DNA of 64,000 bases from Frigoribacterium faeni (GTDB lineage Bacteria; Actinomycetota; Actinomycetes; Actinomycetales; Microbacteriaceae): assembly GCF_011761235.1 (NCBI RefSeq), contig NZ_JAAOYW010000001.1, positions 1,054,781 to 1,118,780 on the forward strand. The letters are read 5' to 3'. The notes beneath the pieces were generated by a model that did no database searches, had not been told where the DNA came from, and was given only the letters and a program-made list of their open reading frames with translations. Shown here in pieces: positions 17,197 through 26,296 of this stretch; the first letter of the stretch is position 1, and each line of letters starts with the position of its first letter. The position numbers and the translations under genes were made by a program.

Positions 17197-18642
17197 TCAG
17201 CGCGGGCGGCGCCCGCCCCGCACCGCGGGCCCCGCGGGCACCGACCCCGTGCGCGCCGCCTGCACCGTCGCGATCGACTCCGTCACGACCGACACGGACG
17301 AGGTGATGGTGCGCAGGTTCGACGTCGACAGCGTGGTCTGCGTGTGCCCGGTGGTCGGGAACCCGCGGCGGGCGAGGACGACCACCACGAGGCTGGCGCC
17401 CACGACGACGGCCGCCGCGAAGGGCAGGGCGCCCAGGCCGAGGCCGCCGATCCCGAAGACCTGTGCGCCGAGCGCGGCCCCGCCGGCGATGCCGACGTTC
17501 GAGCCGGCGTTGACGAGGGCTCCGGCGATGTCCGGGCTGACGCCTCCGGTGCGGATCGCGGCGGCCATGAACAGGGTGCCGGTGGTGCCGTTCGCGGCGA
17601 CCCAGAGACCGGCGACCACGAACGTGCCGACCAACGAGTCGTGGACGAAGGGCAGGGCCGCGAGGGCCACGGCCATGACGGCGACGGCCGCGACGAGCGT
17701 CTGCCGCGGCGCTCGGTCGACGAACGCTCCCGCCGTCAACAGGCCCACGATCCCGGTGACCCCGAGCACGAGCAGGGCGGGCGCGACGGCGTCCTCGCCG
17801 AGCCCGGCCGTCACCAGGTACGGGCCGATGTACGTGTAGACGACGTAGTGCCCGGCGAAGAGCAGCAGGTCGGCGACGACGACCGCGAGCAGCCCGGACC
17901 GGGCCCACGCGGTGACCGACCCCAGGTGCGGCGACGACTCGCCCCGCACCGCCGGGAGGAACACCACGGCGACCACGGCGAGCACCGCGGAGGCGATCGC
18001 GACCGCGAACACCGCCGAGCGCCAGCCCAGGTGGTCGCCGACCGTCGTCGCCACGGGCACGCCGAGCACGAAGCCGAGCGAGCTGCCCGAGTAGACGAAG
18101 GCGATGGCCCGCCCGGCGAGGCGCGGCGGCACGATGCGCGTCGCGTAGGCGGACGCGACCGAGAAGAACAGGGCGTGGGCGACGCCGCCGACGACGCGTC
18201 CGACGCAGACCAGCTCGAAGTTCGGCGCGAGCGCCACGATGAGGTTCGAGGCGGTGTAGCCGCCGAGCGTCGCCACGAGCACGGCCTTGCGCGGAACGCG
18301 GGCCGTCGCCCAGGTGAGCGGCAGCGCGAGCAGGGCCACCGCGAGGGCGTAGACGGTGACCACGATGCCCATGCGCGACTCCGAGACGCCGAGGTCGGCG
18401 CTCATCGTCGAGAGCAGCCCGACCGGCATCAGCTCGGTGGTGATGGCGAAGAACGTGGCCAGGCCGAGCACCGCGATGCCGACGATGGCCGACGGCGTCA
18501 GCACGTGCGGCGTGCCGTCGTGGCCGTGGGTCGGGCGCGGTCCGGGCGTCTCGATGCCGCTGACGCGCATCGAGCCGGTGTAGGTCGACGGCACGCGCTC
18601 AGGGGCGAGGGCGGCGTCGGGACGCGGGGTGTTCTCGGGCAC
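17197..18642 (-). CDS. MFS transporter, DHA1 (AraJ/PbuE-like) group
   Basis: The 481-residue transporter has about 12 hydrophobic segments starting near residue 50 (IVGIAVLGLATFFAITTELMP), the typical first-helix pattern TTELMPVGLL, a motif-A region before RVPRKAVL, and GRVVGGVAHALFFSVASAY. Such carriers export drugs, purines or sugars by proton antiport. I prefer the GTG at 18642, with AGGAGG seven bases upstream, over the longer frame from 18678. The roughly 50-residue N- and C-terminal tails are hydrophilic. The substrate is not readable. Confidence 0.88.
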   Translation of the reverse strand: MPENTPRPDAALAPERVPSTYTGSMRVSGIETPGPRPTHGHDGTPHVLTPSAIVGIAVLGLATFFAITTELMPVGLLSTMSADLGVSESRMGIVVTVYALAVALLALPLTWATARVPRKAVLVATLGGYTASNLIVALAPNFELVCVGRVVGGVAHALFFSVASAYATRIVPPRLAGRAIAFVYSGSSLGFVLGVPVATTVGDHLGWRSAVFAVAIASAVLAVVAVVFLPAVRGESSPHLGSVTAWARSGLLAVVVADLLLFAGHYVVYTYIGPYLVTAGLGEDAVAPALLVLGVTGIVGLLTAGAFVDRAPRQTLVAAVAVMAVALAALPFVHDSLVGTFVVAGLWVAANGTTGTLFMAAAIRTGGVSPDIAGALVNAGSNVGIAGGAALGAQVFGIGGLGLGALPFAAAVVVGASLVVVVLARRGFPTTGHTQTTLSTSNLRTITSSVSVVTESIATVQAARTGSVPAGPAVRGGRRPR

Positions 18643-18868
18643 GGTCGGGCCTCCTGGACGGGCCGGGACGGCGCGCACGACGAAGAGGCATCGTCGGGGC
18701 TCGCGAGGACGACCAGGCCCGGAAGGAGAACGCGGGAGGTGTCGGGAGGCGAGGCGCGCTCGTCACGGCAGATGGGACGGGCGGTCAGGGTGGGGCCACT
18801 CCACGACGAGGGCGTCCCTCCAGTGTGACACGGCCCCCCTCCCCCTCCGCAAGGTCGGGGCGGGCATC

Positions 18869-18886
18869 CGGTCCGGGCCCGGACCG
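18869..18886 (-). terminator. Palindrome downstream of the amidotransferase gene
   Basis: An 18-bp perfect palindrome CGGTCCGGGCCCGGACCG lies 9 bp after the stop at 18895, the expected place for a terminator. Confidence 0.5.
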
Positions 18887-18894
18887 TCCGCCGG

Positions 18895-19658
18895 TCAGGA
18901 GGCGCGGCGTGCGGCCAGCGCCGCCTCGAGCAGGTCGGTGAGCACGGTGCCGCGCGACCCTGCGTCCTCCGGGTGCCACTGCACGCACCAGACGGGCGCC
19001 TCCTCGTGCTCGACCGCCTCGACGGTGCCGTCGTCCGCGCGGGCCACGACGCGGAGGCCCGTGCCGACGCGCCCGACGGCCTGGTGGTGCGAGCTGCGCA
19101 CGTCGAGCTCGGTCGCGCCGAGCGCACGGGCGAGCCGGCTGTCGGGCTCGACGGCGACGCGGTGGTCGACCATGCTGTCGGCGGGGTCGTCGCCCACGTG
19201 GCCTCCCTCGTGGAGGTGCTGCACCAGGTCGCCGCCGAGCGCCACGTTGACGAGCTGCATGCCCCGGCAGATGCCGACGAGCGGGGTGTTCCCGGCGACC
19301 GCCTGCCGCACGAGGGCGACCTGCGCTCGGTCGGCCGCGGGGAACGTCTGGCCGAGGTGCGGGTCGTCGGCGTCGCCGCCGTAGAAGGAGGGGTCGACGT
19401 CCTCTCCCCCGGTGACGACGACGGCGTCGGCCGCCGCGAGCCGTGCGTCGAGCTCGTCCTGCGGCAGCTGCGCCGCCGGCACCCGGTCGACGACGAAGCC
19501 GACGGCGGAGGCCGCGGTGACGACGCTCGCGGTCAGGCGCTGCAGCTCGGCCTCGAAGGCCGGTCGTCGCGGCCGCCGTCGGCCACGTCGACGACGAGCA
19601 GGACGGGGCGCGGACGGGCGAGCGAGGCGTCGTCGTGTCGAGGACTCAGGTCGGACAT
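18895..19658 (-). pseudogene. Class I glutamine amidotransferase (PuuD/peptidase C26-like), frameshifted
   Basis: The main frame from about 19560 to 18895 encodes a gamma-glutamyl-GABA-hydrolase-like domain with nucleophile motif VGICRGMQLVNVALGGDL, catalytic His in VQWHPEDAG and the segment DAVVVTGGEDVDP. The natural N-terminus (start ATG 19658, reading SLARPRPVLLVVDVADGG) lies in another frame. Both frames join if four bases (GGCC) are missing near 19558-19563 in a GGCC-rich run. Either the gene is broken or the assembly has an indel. The proposed start codon lies inside element F. Confidence 0.65.
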
Positions 19659-19722
19659 GTCGACATCGTGCCAGGAGCGGGCCGCGGGGGCCCCGCTCGA
19701 CGCGCGCACCTGAGTGCTCGAC
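19637..19722. repeat. 86-bp inverted-end element F
   Basis: Ends GTCGAGGACTCAGG (19637-19650) and CCTGAGTGCTCGAC (19709-19722). It contains the probable start codon of the frameshifted amidotransferase. Confidence 0.8.
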
Positions 19723-19798
19723 GGCCCCCGCACGCGCCGGACCGCTACCGTCGGAGGCGTGCTGCCGGCCCCTGTTCCGCGCAGCGGAGAGGGATGAC

Positions 19799-20152
19799 AT
19801 GTTCGAAGCGGAGAACCTGCGCGACTGGATCGGCCTGCCGGTCGTCGACCCGAGCGGCGACAAGATCGGGCAGCTCGAGAGCGTCTACTTCGACACCTCG
19901 TCGGACAGCCCGTCGTTCGCGACGGTCCAGGCCGGCCTCGTCGGCAAGAAGCTGCTCTTCGTGCCGCTCGACGGCGCGGTCGTCGCGCCGAAGCACCTCA
20001 AGGTGCAGTTCGACAAGAAGCTCGTCAAGGACGCCCCGTCCATCGACACCGACGGCGAGCTCGAGGCCTCGCAGGAGGCCGACGTCTTCGCCCACTACGG
20101 CCTGCCCTACGCCCTGGGCACCGGCGGCGAGCGGCGTCTCGGCCGCCGCTGA
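19799..20152 (+). CDS. PRC-barrel domain protein
   Basis: The 117-residue protein is almost entirely a PRC-barrel-like domain: IGLPVVDPSGDKIGQLESVYFDTSSD, ATVQAGLVGKKLLFVPLDGA, VVAPKHLKVQFDKKLVKDAP. Such small proteins are common in actinobacteria near stress genes and are thought to be adaptor or stress proteins; no enzymatic role is known. The start ATG at 19799 follows a GGAGAGGG ribosome binding site. A strong hairpin follows the stop. Confidence 0.85.
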   Translation: MFEAENLRDWIGLPVVDPSGDKIGQLESVYFDTSSDSPSFATVQAGLVGKKLLFVPLDGAVVAPKHLKVQFDKKLVKDAPSIDTDGELEASQEADVFAHYGLPYALGTGGERRLGRR

Positions 20153-20170
20153 CACGGCGGCGGGACACGA

Positions 20171-20201
20171 GGAGGCGCGGTGCGACAGGCACCGCGCCTC
20201 C
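20171..20201 (+). terminator. Terminator of the PRC-barrel gene
   Basis: GGAGGCGCGGTGC (20171-20183) pairs perfectly with GCACCGCGCCTCC (20189-20201) around a 5-nt loop, 19 bp past the stop. The arm contains the recurrent GGAGGCGCGG motif. Confidence 0.75.
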
Positions 20202-20332
20202 CGTCGTCGGGGCATGCGGGAACGTCGGGCTGCCGGGGCCTTGAGGGACGTGGGGCCGCCGGGCTGCCGGGCCCTGAGGGCCGCCGGGCCTACGGGGCGT
20301 CGGGGCATCGGGCCGTCGGGGCCGGGAAGCAG

Positions 20333-20902
20333 CTAGGCCAGCACGCCGAGGTGCTCGAGCAGGATGCTCGTGCCGATCAGGATGAGCACGACACCGCCCG
20401 CGATCTCGGCTGGCTTGCCGAAGCGTGCTCCGACGCGGTGGCCCACCAGCACGCCGACGAACGTGAGCACGGTGGTCGTCACGCCGATGAGCAGGACGGC
20501 CCAGCCGATCGACACGGGCAGGAACGCCAGCGTCACGCCGACGGCCAGCGCGTCGATGCTCGTGGCGACGGCGAGCAGCAGCAGCTCGCGCGTCGAGATG
20601 CGGTCGACGTCCTCCTCGTCGTCGGCGCCGGCGCGGAACGCCTCCCAGAGCATCTTCGCGCCGATCAGGCTGAGCAGGCCGAACGCGATCCAGTGGTCGA
20701 TGTCGGCGATGTACCGCGCGAAGGCCGTGCCGAGCAGCCAGCCCGCCAGGGGCATCAGCGCCTGGAACACGCCGAACGTGACGGCGATGACGGCGGCGCC
20801 CCGCACGGTGAAGCGGCGCATGTGGAGCCCCTTGCCGAGGGCGACGGCGAAGGCGTCGGCAGAGACGCCGAGGGCGATGAACAGCAGGGCCCAGAAGCTC
20901 AC
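20333..20902 (-). CDS. mntP: Manganese efflux pump MntP
   Basis: The 189-residue protein has six predicted membrane helices and the two acidic MntP repeats: SADAFAVALGKGLHMRRF at the N-terminus and ATSIDALAVGVTLAFLPVSI in the second half. It exports Mn2+ when cytosolic levels are high. The hydrophilic central loop (FRAGADDEEDVDRIS) is family-like. No Mn riboswitch is convincing in the 225 bp upstream. The gene stands alone between the PRC-barrel terminator and a conserved hypothetical. Confidence 0.9.
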   Translation of the reverse strand: MSFWALLFIALGVSADAFAVALGKGLHMRRFTVRGAAVIAVTFGVFQALMPLAGWLLGTAFARYIADIDHWIAFGLLSLIGAKMLWEAFRAGADDEEDVDRISTRELLLLAVATSIDALAVGVTLAFLPVSIGWAVLLIGVTTTVLTFVGVLVGHRVGARFGKPAEIAGGVVLILIGTSILLEHLGVLA

Positions 20903-21127
20903 GACGGGCTCCTCTCAGGACGGCGACAGCGGGCGTCGTCGCCCCGGAACCCGTCGATCCTGCCACGTCCCGCAGCACCAGCGGGACGAAAAAGACCTGA
21001 TCAGACAACTTCGGGACGCCGAATTCGCGGTGTCGGCGACCCGCGCCTCCTGAGCCCCGGCACGGGGGCCCCGGCGACCGGGCCGGGAGGCGACGGGTGC
21101 GGGCGTGCCGACCCGCACCTCCTCGTG

Positions 21128-21823
21128 TCAGGCCGGTCGGCGGACGGTGCTGACGACGTCGACGAGGCTCGGCCGTGCCGGGGCCGAGCCGAAGCCGAAG
21201 CGGACGGGGGGCGAGAGCGGGGCGAGGGCTCCGAGGTCGACGCCGCCGCGGGTCGCCGTCACGGCGTCGAGGTCGCGGACGAGCGTGACGCCGTAGAACT
21301 CGCGACGGCCGCCGCCCGCGGTGCCGGCCGTGCGGGCTCCCCGCACGAGCACGCGCGCCACCGGGTCGACGAGGGCCAGCCACGCGGGGCGGGTCGCGAT
21401 CGACGCGGGCACCGCGCGGAGCAGGGCGCCGAGCCACGAGATCCGCCCGACGACGAGCGTCACGTCGAGGTCGCCCGCCGTCACGGCGATGCCGCCGTCG
21501 ACCCGTCGCCGCGTCACGGGCACGACCCGCACCTCGTCGAACGAGTAGGTCGACGACACGTAGTCGGCGACCTCGGGCGACGGGGCGAGCAGGAGGCGGT
21601 GGCCGCGGGAGTCCTCGAGCATCACGTCGGCGAAGCGGCCGAGCGGCGAGTCGTCCCACATGCCGATCACGACACGGGTGCCGGAGGCCGTGCCGAAGCC
21701 GGCGATGCGGCCTCGGAACCGGTCGTCGGGGAGCCGTGCGGACGACGGGGTCGGGCGGGTGCGGCCGGCGGGACGGGCGGGGCTGGCGGGGCTGGCGGGG
21801 CTGGCGGGGCGGAGGCGCGGCAT
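21128..21823 (-). CDS. Conserved hypothetical protein, 231 aa
   Basis: After an N-terminal Pro/Ala/Ser repeat encoded by four short tandem units (21780-21815), a compact domain follows: FRGRIAGFGTASGTRVVIGMWDDSPLGRFADVMLED, LLLAPSPEVADYVSSTYSFDEV, YGVTLVRDLDAVTATRGGVDLG. I recognise this only as an uncharacterised actinobacterial family. There is no signal peptide or strong membrane helix. The annotated start may be too early, because the repeat is low-complexity. Confidence 0.65.
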   Translation of the reverse strand: MPRLRPASPASPASPARPAGRTRPTPSSARLPDDRFRGRIAGFGTASGTRVVIGMWDDSPLGRFADVMLEDSRGHRLLLAPSPEVADYVSSTYSFDEVRVVPVTRRRVDGGIAVTAGDLDVTLVVGRISWLGALLRAVPASIATRPAWLALVDPVARVLVRGARTAGTAGGGRREFYGVTLVRDLDAVTATRGGVDLGALAPLSPPVRFGFGSAPARPSLVDVVSTVRRPA

Positions 21824-21848
21824 GGGGCGAGGCTACGCGGGCCGGGCC

Positions 21849-21934
21849 GTCGAGGATTCAGGTCGTGGGCGGCGGCACGGGCGCGTTCGGCGGCTGGTGG
21901 CGCCGGGTCGGGGCAGGACGCCTGAGTGCTCGAC
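21849..21934. repeat. 86-bp inverted-end element G
   Basis: Ends GTCGAGGATTCAGG (21849-21862) and CCTGAGTGCTCGAC (21921-21934), between two minus-strand genes. Confidence 0.8.
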
Positions 21935-22041
21935 GGGGGCGGCCCGCGCCGCACCCCGGCGACCCCGCGCAGGCTGGCCGGCCAGGCCGCCCGCGCCGCG
22001 CCGCCCCCGGCGACCCCGCGCTGGCCGGCGGGCGGCTCGGC

Positions 22042-23001
22042 TCAGTACCCCGCGTCGACGTCCACGACGCCGACGGGCTCGCCGCCCTCGGCCAGCGCCC
22101 GGACGTTCTCGGCGACGCGAGCCTGGAAGAGCGGCTCGGTCATGGCGTTCGTGTTCGCCTGGTGCGGGGTGACCAGGGCACGCGGCTCGTGCCAGAGGGG
22201 GTGCCCGTCGGGCAGCGGCTCGGGGTCGACGACGTCGAGCCCGGCACCGCCGATCTCGCCCGCGGCGAGCGCCGCGACGAGCGCGTCGGTGTCGACGAGC
22301 GGGCCGCGCGCGATGTTCACGAGCACGGCCGTCGACTTCATCGCCGCGAGCTCGGCCTCGCCCACGATGTGCGCCGTGCCGTCGGTGAGCGCGGCCGCGA
22401 CCACGACGACGTCCATGTCGGGGAGCACCTCCGCCAGCTGGGCGGACGTGACCGTGCGCGCGGCGCCGGGGACCTCCCGCGGGGTGCGGACCACCATCGT
22501 CACCTCGACGTCGAACACCCCGAGCAGCCGCAGCAGCTCGGTGCCGATGCCGCCCGCGCCGATGATCAGCACGCGCGAGCCGTTCAGCGAGATGCCGCGC
22601 TGCTCGTCCTCCCACGAGGTCGCCCGGGCACGGACCTGCAGCGACCGCAGCGTCGCCAGGGTGAGCGCGAGCGCGTGCTCGGCGACCGGCGCGCTGTACG
22701 CGCCCTTGGCGCTGGTGAAGACGAGCCCCTCGCGCCGCGTGGCGCGCATCGTGTCGACGTAGGCGTCGACCCCGGCGCTCGGCAGCTGCACGACCGACAC
22801 GTCCGGGTGCTCGTCGACGGCGCGGCGGAGCTCGTCCTGGTCGATGCGGCCGCCGACGACGATCATCCGCGTCTCCGGGCCGAGCTCGACGAGGCGGGCG
22901 CCCGCCTCCTCGACGGCCCGGGTGGCCGGTGCGACGCCCCAGGCTCCAGCGCCTCCGCCCTGGTCTGCGGACGGGAGGACGGTCACGGCGATGTCGGTCA
23001 T
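22042..23001 (-). CDS. D-isomer-specific 2-hydroxyacid dehydrogenase
   Basis: The 319-residue protein has the NAD-binding signature VLIIGAGGIGTELLRLLGVFDVEVTMV in the middle, catalytic Arg region VNIARGPLVDTDALVAAL, acidic region GAGLDVVDPEPLP and a C-terminal His in VTPHQ. It would reduce a 2-keto acid or oxidise a D-2-hydroxy acid (hydroxypyruvate/glyoxylate reductase-like). HQAN replaces the more common HxxG after the catalytic His. No operon partner is visible, so the substrate is open. Confidence 0.88.
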   Translation of the reverse strand: MTDIAVTVLPSADQGGGAGAWGVAPATRAVEEAGARLVELGPETRMIVVGGRIDQDELRRAVDEHPDVSVVQLPSAGVDAYVDTMRATRREGLVFTSAKGAYSAPVAEHALALTLATLRSLQVRARATSWEDEQRGISLNGSRVLIIGAGGIGTELLRLLGVFDVEVTMVVRTPREVPGAARTVTSAQLAEVLPDMDVVVVAAALTDGTAHIVGEAELAAMKSTAVLVNIARGPLVDTDALVAALAAGEIGGAGLDVVDPEPLPDGHPLWHEPRALVTPHQANTNAMTEPLFQARVAENVRALAEGGEPVGVVDVDAGY

Positions 23002-23310
23002 CGCCCCAACCTAGCCACCGGGTCGGCGGCCGGCCGGGCCGGCCGCGTCGCCTACTCGACGCGGCGGTCGTCGCCGAGCGACGGCGGCCGCCGTCGAGGG
23101 CTCAGGAGGCGGTCGTCGCCACCGCCCGGAGGCCGGCCCCGCCGGCGGCTCGCCTCGCCCGGCACCTGAGTCGTCGACGGTGGGAGCCGGTGCCCGTCGT
23201 CCACCTCGACGACGTGCCCGCTCCTCCCCCGGGCCGGTCGTCCGCTCAGCCGTCCACAGCACGCCCCCTCCGCCGAGCGGCCCGGGCACGAGGGGCAGCA
23301 CGCTGTCGAC
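23002..23310. other. Divergent intergenic region with element H
   Basis: No gene. Element H (23093-23178) fills its centre; I see no clear promoter motif. Confidence 0.55.
23093..23178. repeat. 86-bp inverted-end element H
   Basis: Ends GTCGAGGGCTCAGG (23093-23106) and CCTGAGTCGTCGAC (23165-23178), between divergent genes. Confidence 0.8.
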
Positions 23311-24483
23311 ATGGACACCGCGACGCTCACCGACATTGTCGGCGACTCCGGCGGCTTCGCCACGCGGCGGCAGCTGCGACGGGCAGGCGCCACCGATCGC
23401 GACCTGACCCGCGCCGTGCGCTCGGGCGACCTGCACCGGCCCCGGCTCGGCTGGTACAGCAACCTGCCGCCCGACGACGACCGCGTCACGGCGGTCCGGG
23501 TGGGCGGTCGCCTCACCGGCGCCTCGGCCTTGTTCCACCTGGGCGGCTGGATGTGGCGGCGGCCCGACCGGGTCGCGGTGTCCGTCGCCCCCAACGCGGC
23601 GAGGCTGCGACGGTGTCGTCGGTCGCGGGTGGTCTGGGACGGGATCGACGTACGAGATCGAGGCGGCGTCGCCGTCGTCGCGGTGCAGGACGCCCTCGTC
23701 CGGGCGGTCCTCGAGGAGGACTTCGAGATCGCCGTGGCCCTCTGCGACTGGGCGCTGCACGGCGGACGCGTCTCGGCCGACGAGTTCGCCGAGGTGCTCG
23801 CGCGCCTGCCGGCGGATGCCCGTGGCATCGCCGACTGGGTCGACGCGGACAGCGAGAGCATCCTCGAGAGCGTCGTCCGCACCCGGCTGCGTCGGGCGGG
23901 GTTCCACGTCACGTCGCAGGTGCCCGTCGGCTTCGGGCGCCACACCGATCTCGTGGTCAACGGGGTGCTAGGCGTCGAGACCGACGGCCGCAGGTGGCAC
24001 GCCGACCGGTTCGACGCGGACCTCAGCAAGGACATGGCGACGCTCATCCGGCGCCGCATCCCCGTCCATCTGAGCTACGACCTGATCGCCCGCGAGTGGG
24101 ACACGGTGCTGGCCGCCGTCGAGGCGGGTGTCCTCATGCACCGCGACGGCACGATCACGGGTCCCGCTCGGCCGACTCCCGTCCGTGAGGTCGGCGCGGG
24201 CACGAGCCGTCACGCCGGCGCACGACACGGTCGACGGGTGGGCGCCGGGCAGGACGGGCGGGCCGGGCGCGCCGGGCGGGCCGGGCGCGCCGCACGTGTC
24301 GGGCAGGGCGCCCGGGCCTGGTGGCTGCCGCGGCGAGCGCCGAGCCAGGTCAGCCACAGCTGGTCGTTCCGTCACGCCCTCGCGGCGACGCCGCTCCCGG
24401 CTGCGCGCTCGCGACGAGAGGCCCCGCCCGACCCAGGTCATACTGGTCATGACCACCGCACCGTCGCGAAGGGCACTCGATGA
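23311..24483 (+). CDS. AbiEi-like N-terminus with DUF559/Vsr-like endonuclease domain
   Basis: The 390-residue protein has an N-terminal winged-helix-like segment (GGFATRRQLRRAGATDRDLTRAVRSGDL) of the AbiEi antitoxin-domain type, a linker, and a DUF559/Vsr-like PD-(D/E)XK core near residues 205-235 (DLVVNGVLGVETDGRRWH). Such proteins are frequent in actinobacteria as single genes; the function is unproven. After about residue 290 the sequence is Gly/Arg/Ala-rich and poorly constrained. The stop overlaps kdgA by 4 bp. No partner toxin is visible. Confidence 0.75.
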   Translation: MDTATLTDIVGDSGGFATRRQLRRAGATDRDLTRAVRSGDLHRPRLGWYSNLPPDDDRVTAVRVGGRLTGASALFHLGGWMWRRPDRVAVSVAPNAARLRRCRRSRVVWDGIDVRDRGGVAVVAVQDALVRAVLEEDFEIAVALCDWALHGGRVSADEFAEVLARLPADARGIADWVDADSESILESVVRTRLRRAGFHVTSQVPVGFGRHTDLVVNGVLGVETDGRRWHADRFDADLSKDMATLIRRRIPVHLSYDLIAREWDTVLAAVEAGVLMHRDGTITGPARPTPVREVGAGTSRHAGARHGRRVGAGQDGRAGRAGRAGRAARVGQGARAWWLPRRAPSQVSHSWSFRHALAATPLPAARSRREAPPDPGHTGHDHRTVAKGTR

Positions 24484-25199
24484 CCGTCAGCACCTCGACC
24501 TCCTCCTCGTCCGGTCCGCCGCGACCCTCCGCCGGGGCCGAGCCGCACCGCGCCGAGCGGACGCCCCCGAGCCCCACCCTGACGCGGTCGAGGGTCATCG
24601 CCGTGCTGCGGGCGCCCGCACCCGCCGACTGCGACCGCGTGGTCGAGGCGCTCGTGCGCGGCGGGGTGGAGAGCATCGAGCTGACGCTCACCACGCCGGG
24701 CGCCCTCGACGTGCTGCCCGCCCTCGTCGAGCGGTTCGCGGGCGTCGCCGAGATCGGCGTCGGCACCGTCACGACGGTCGCCGAGGCCGTCGAGTCGGTG
24801 GACCGCGGCGCGGCCTACGTCGTGACCCCGGTGACGAGCGCCGCCCTCGCCGAGGCGGTCACGAGCCGGGGCGTGCCCTTCTACCCGGGCGGACTCACGC
24901 CCACCGAGCTCTGGTCGAGCTGGTCGGCCGGGGCCACGGCCGTCAAGCTGTTCCCCGCGTCCACGGTCGGCCCCGGCTACCTCGGGCAGCTGCGCGGTCC
25001 GTTCCCCGACCTCGAGGTCGTGCCGTCGGGCGGCATCGAGCTCGACGACGTCCCGGCGTGGCTCCGCGCCGGCTGCCTGGCGGTCAGCCTGGGCGGCCCG
25101 CTCCTCCGCGACGCGTTCGCAGGAGGCGCCCCGAGCGCCCTCGAGGAACGCGCGCGCCGGGTCGTGGGGCTGGCCGGCGAGGCCGAGGAGGCGCGGTGA
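24480..25199 (+). CDS. eda: 2-dehydro-3-deoxy-6-phosphogluconate aldolase (Eda family)
   Basis: The 239-residue class I aldolase has VIAVLRAP, catalytic-Glu region ESIELTLTTPGALD, VGTVTTVAEAVE, Schiff-base Lys156 in TAVKLFPAST and phosphate loop VPSGGIELDDV. It cleaves KDPG to pyruvate and glyceraldehyde 3-phosphate in sugar acid catabolism. The first 35 residues are Ser/Pro-rich and may be excess. Its stop overlaps the kinase GTG by 4 bp, so both are one transcription-translation unit. The 3' end contains a GGAGGCGCGG copy. Confidence 0.92.
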   Translation: MTVSTSTSSSSGPPRPSAGAEPHRAERTPPSPTLTRSRVIAVLRAPAPADCDRVVEALVRGGVESIELTLTTPGALDVLPALVERFAGVAEIGVGTVTTVAEAVESVDRGAAYVVTPVTSAALAEAVTSRGVPFYPGGLTPTELWSSWSAGATAVKLFPASTVGPGYLGQLRGPFPDLEVVPSGGIELDDVPAWLRAGCLAVSLGGPLLRDAFAGGAPSALEERARRVVGLAGEAEEAR

Positions 25200-26206
25200 C
25201 CGACGCGACCGGCGCCTCCTCGTCCTCGTCCGCGGCTGCGCGACGGCCTCGGGTGGTGACGATGGGCGAGACCATGGGGCTGTTCTCGAACACGACGCCG
25301 GGGCCGCTGGCGCACGCGGGCACGATGCAGCTGGGCATGGGCGGGTCCGAGTCGAACGTGGCGATCGGCCTCAGCCGCCTCGGCGTGGACGCGGTCTGGT
25401 TCGGTCGCGTCGGCGACGACGCCGTGGGGCGCCTCGTCGAGCGCGAGATCAGGGCCGAGGGCGTCGACGTCCGGGTCGTGGTCGACGACCGGGCCCCGAC
25501 CGGGCTGATGGTGAAGGAGCGACGGACGTCGACGTCGCAGAACGTGACCTACTACCGAGCGGGCAGCGCCGGGTCCCGGCTGTCGATCGACGACCTCGAC
25601 GAGGCGACGATCGCCGGGGCCGACGTGCTGCACCTGACGGGCATCACGCCGGCGCTCTCGTCGTCGGCGGCGGAGGCGGTGGGATGGGCTGCCTCCGTGG
25701 CCCGGGCCGGCGGCGCCCTCGTGTCGTTCGACGTCAACTACCGCCGAGCACTCTGGTCCCGGGACGAGGCCGCGGCGTTCTGCCGCGCCTTCGCCGCCAC
25801 GTGCGATGTGCTCATCGCGGGCGAGGACGAGGCCGCGATGATGCTCGGGCTGGACGCCGACGTCGCGGCCCGGACGGACGCCGCGGCACTGGCTCGGCGA
25901 CTCGCGGACCTCGGCTCCCGGGAGGTGGTCGTCACCTGCGGCGCCGCCGGGGCCGTGACCGTGGTCGACGGCCGGACGAAGAGCCAGCCCGGCGTCCCGA
26001 TCGTCGCCCACGACACGGTCGGCGCCGGCGACGCGTTCGTGGCCGGCTACCTCGCCGAGCTGGCCGCCGGGCACGACGTCGCGGACCGCCTGCGCACGGC
26101 GGCGACCGCCGGGGCGTTCTCGTGCCTGGCCGCCGGCGACTGGGAGGGCCTGCCGCGGCGGGCCGAGCTCGGGCTGCTGCACGCCCGCGAGCCCGTGACG
26201 CGCTGA
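25196..26206 (+). CDS. kdgK: 2-keto-3-deoxygluconate kinase (PfkB family)
   Basis: The 336-residue PfkB sugar kinase has MGETMGLFSN, GGSESNVAIGLSRLG, VKERRTSTSQNVTYYRAGSA and the catalytic C-terminal motif DTVGAGDAFVAGYLAEL. It phosphorylates KDG to KDPG, the substrate of the aldolase encoded just before. The GTG start overlaps the aldolase stop. The upstream dehydratase or isomerases of a uronate or gluconate route are not in this window. Confidence 0.9.
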   Translation: MTDATGASSSSSAAARRPRVVTMGETMGLFSNTTPGPLAHAGTMQLGMGGSESNVAIGLSRLGVDAVWFGRVGDDAVGRLVEREIRAEGVDVRVVVDDRAPTGLMVKERRTSTSQNVTYYRAGSAGSRLSIDDLDEATIAGADVLHLTGITPALSSSAAEAVGWAASVARAGGALVSFDVNYRRALWSRDEAAAFCRAFAATCDVLIAGEDEAAMMLGLDADVAARTDAAALARRLADLGSREVVVTCGAAGAVTVVDGRTKSQPGVPIVAHDTVGAGDAFVAGYLAELAAGHDVADRLRTAATAGAFSCLAAGDWEGLPRRAELGLLHAREPVTR

Positions 26207-26296
26207 GGGACCAGACAGGTCAGGGCCGGGCGGACGCTGCCTAGACTGGTCGGACGGCGGGCCTGATCAGTCCCGCCACCCGATCGGAGCGCGCCC

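Noticed and set aside
20903-21127. Mn-sensing riboswitch upstream of mntP
   Set aside because: No conserved yybP-ykoY core could be recognised in the 225-bp upstream stretch.
23311-24483. Type IV toxin-antitoxin system
   Set aside because: Only an AbiEi-like N-terminal domain is present; no AbiEii nucleotidyltransferase toxin gene is adjacent.
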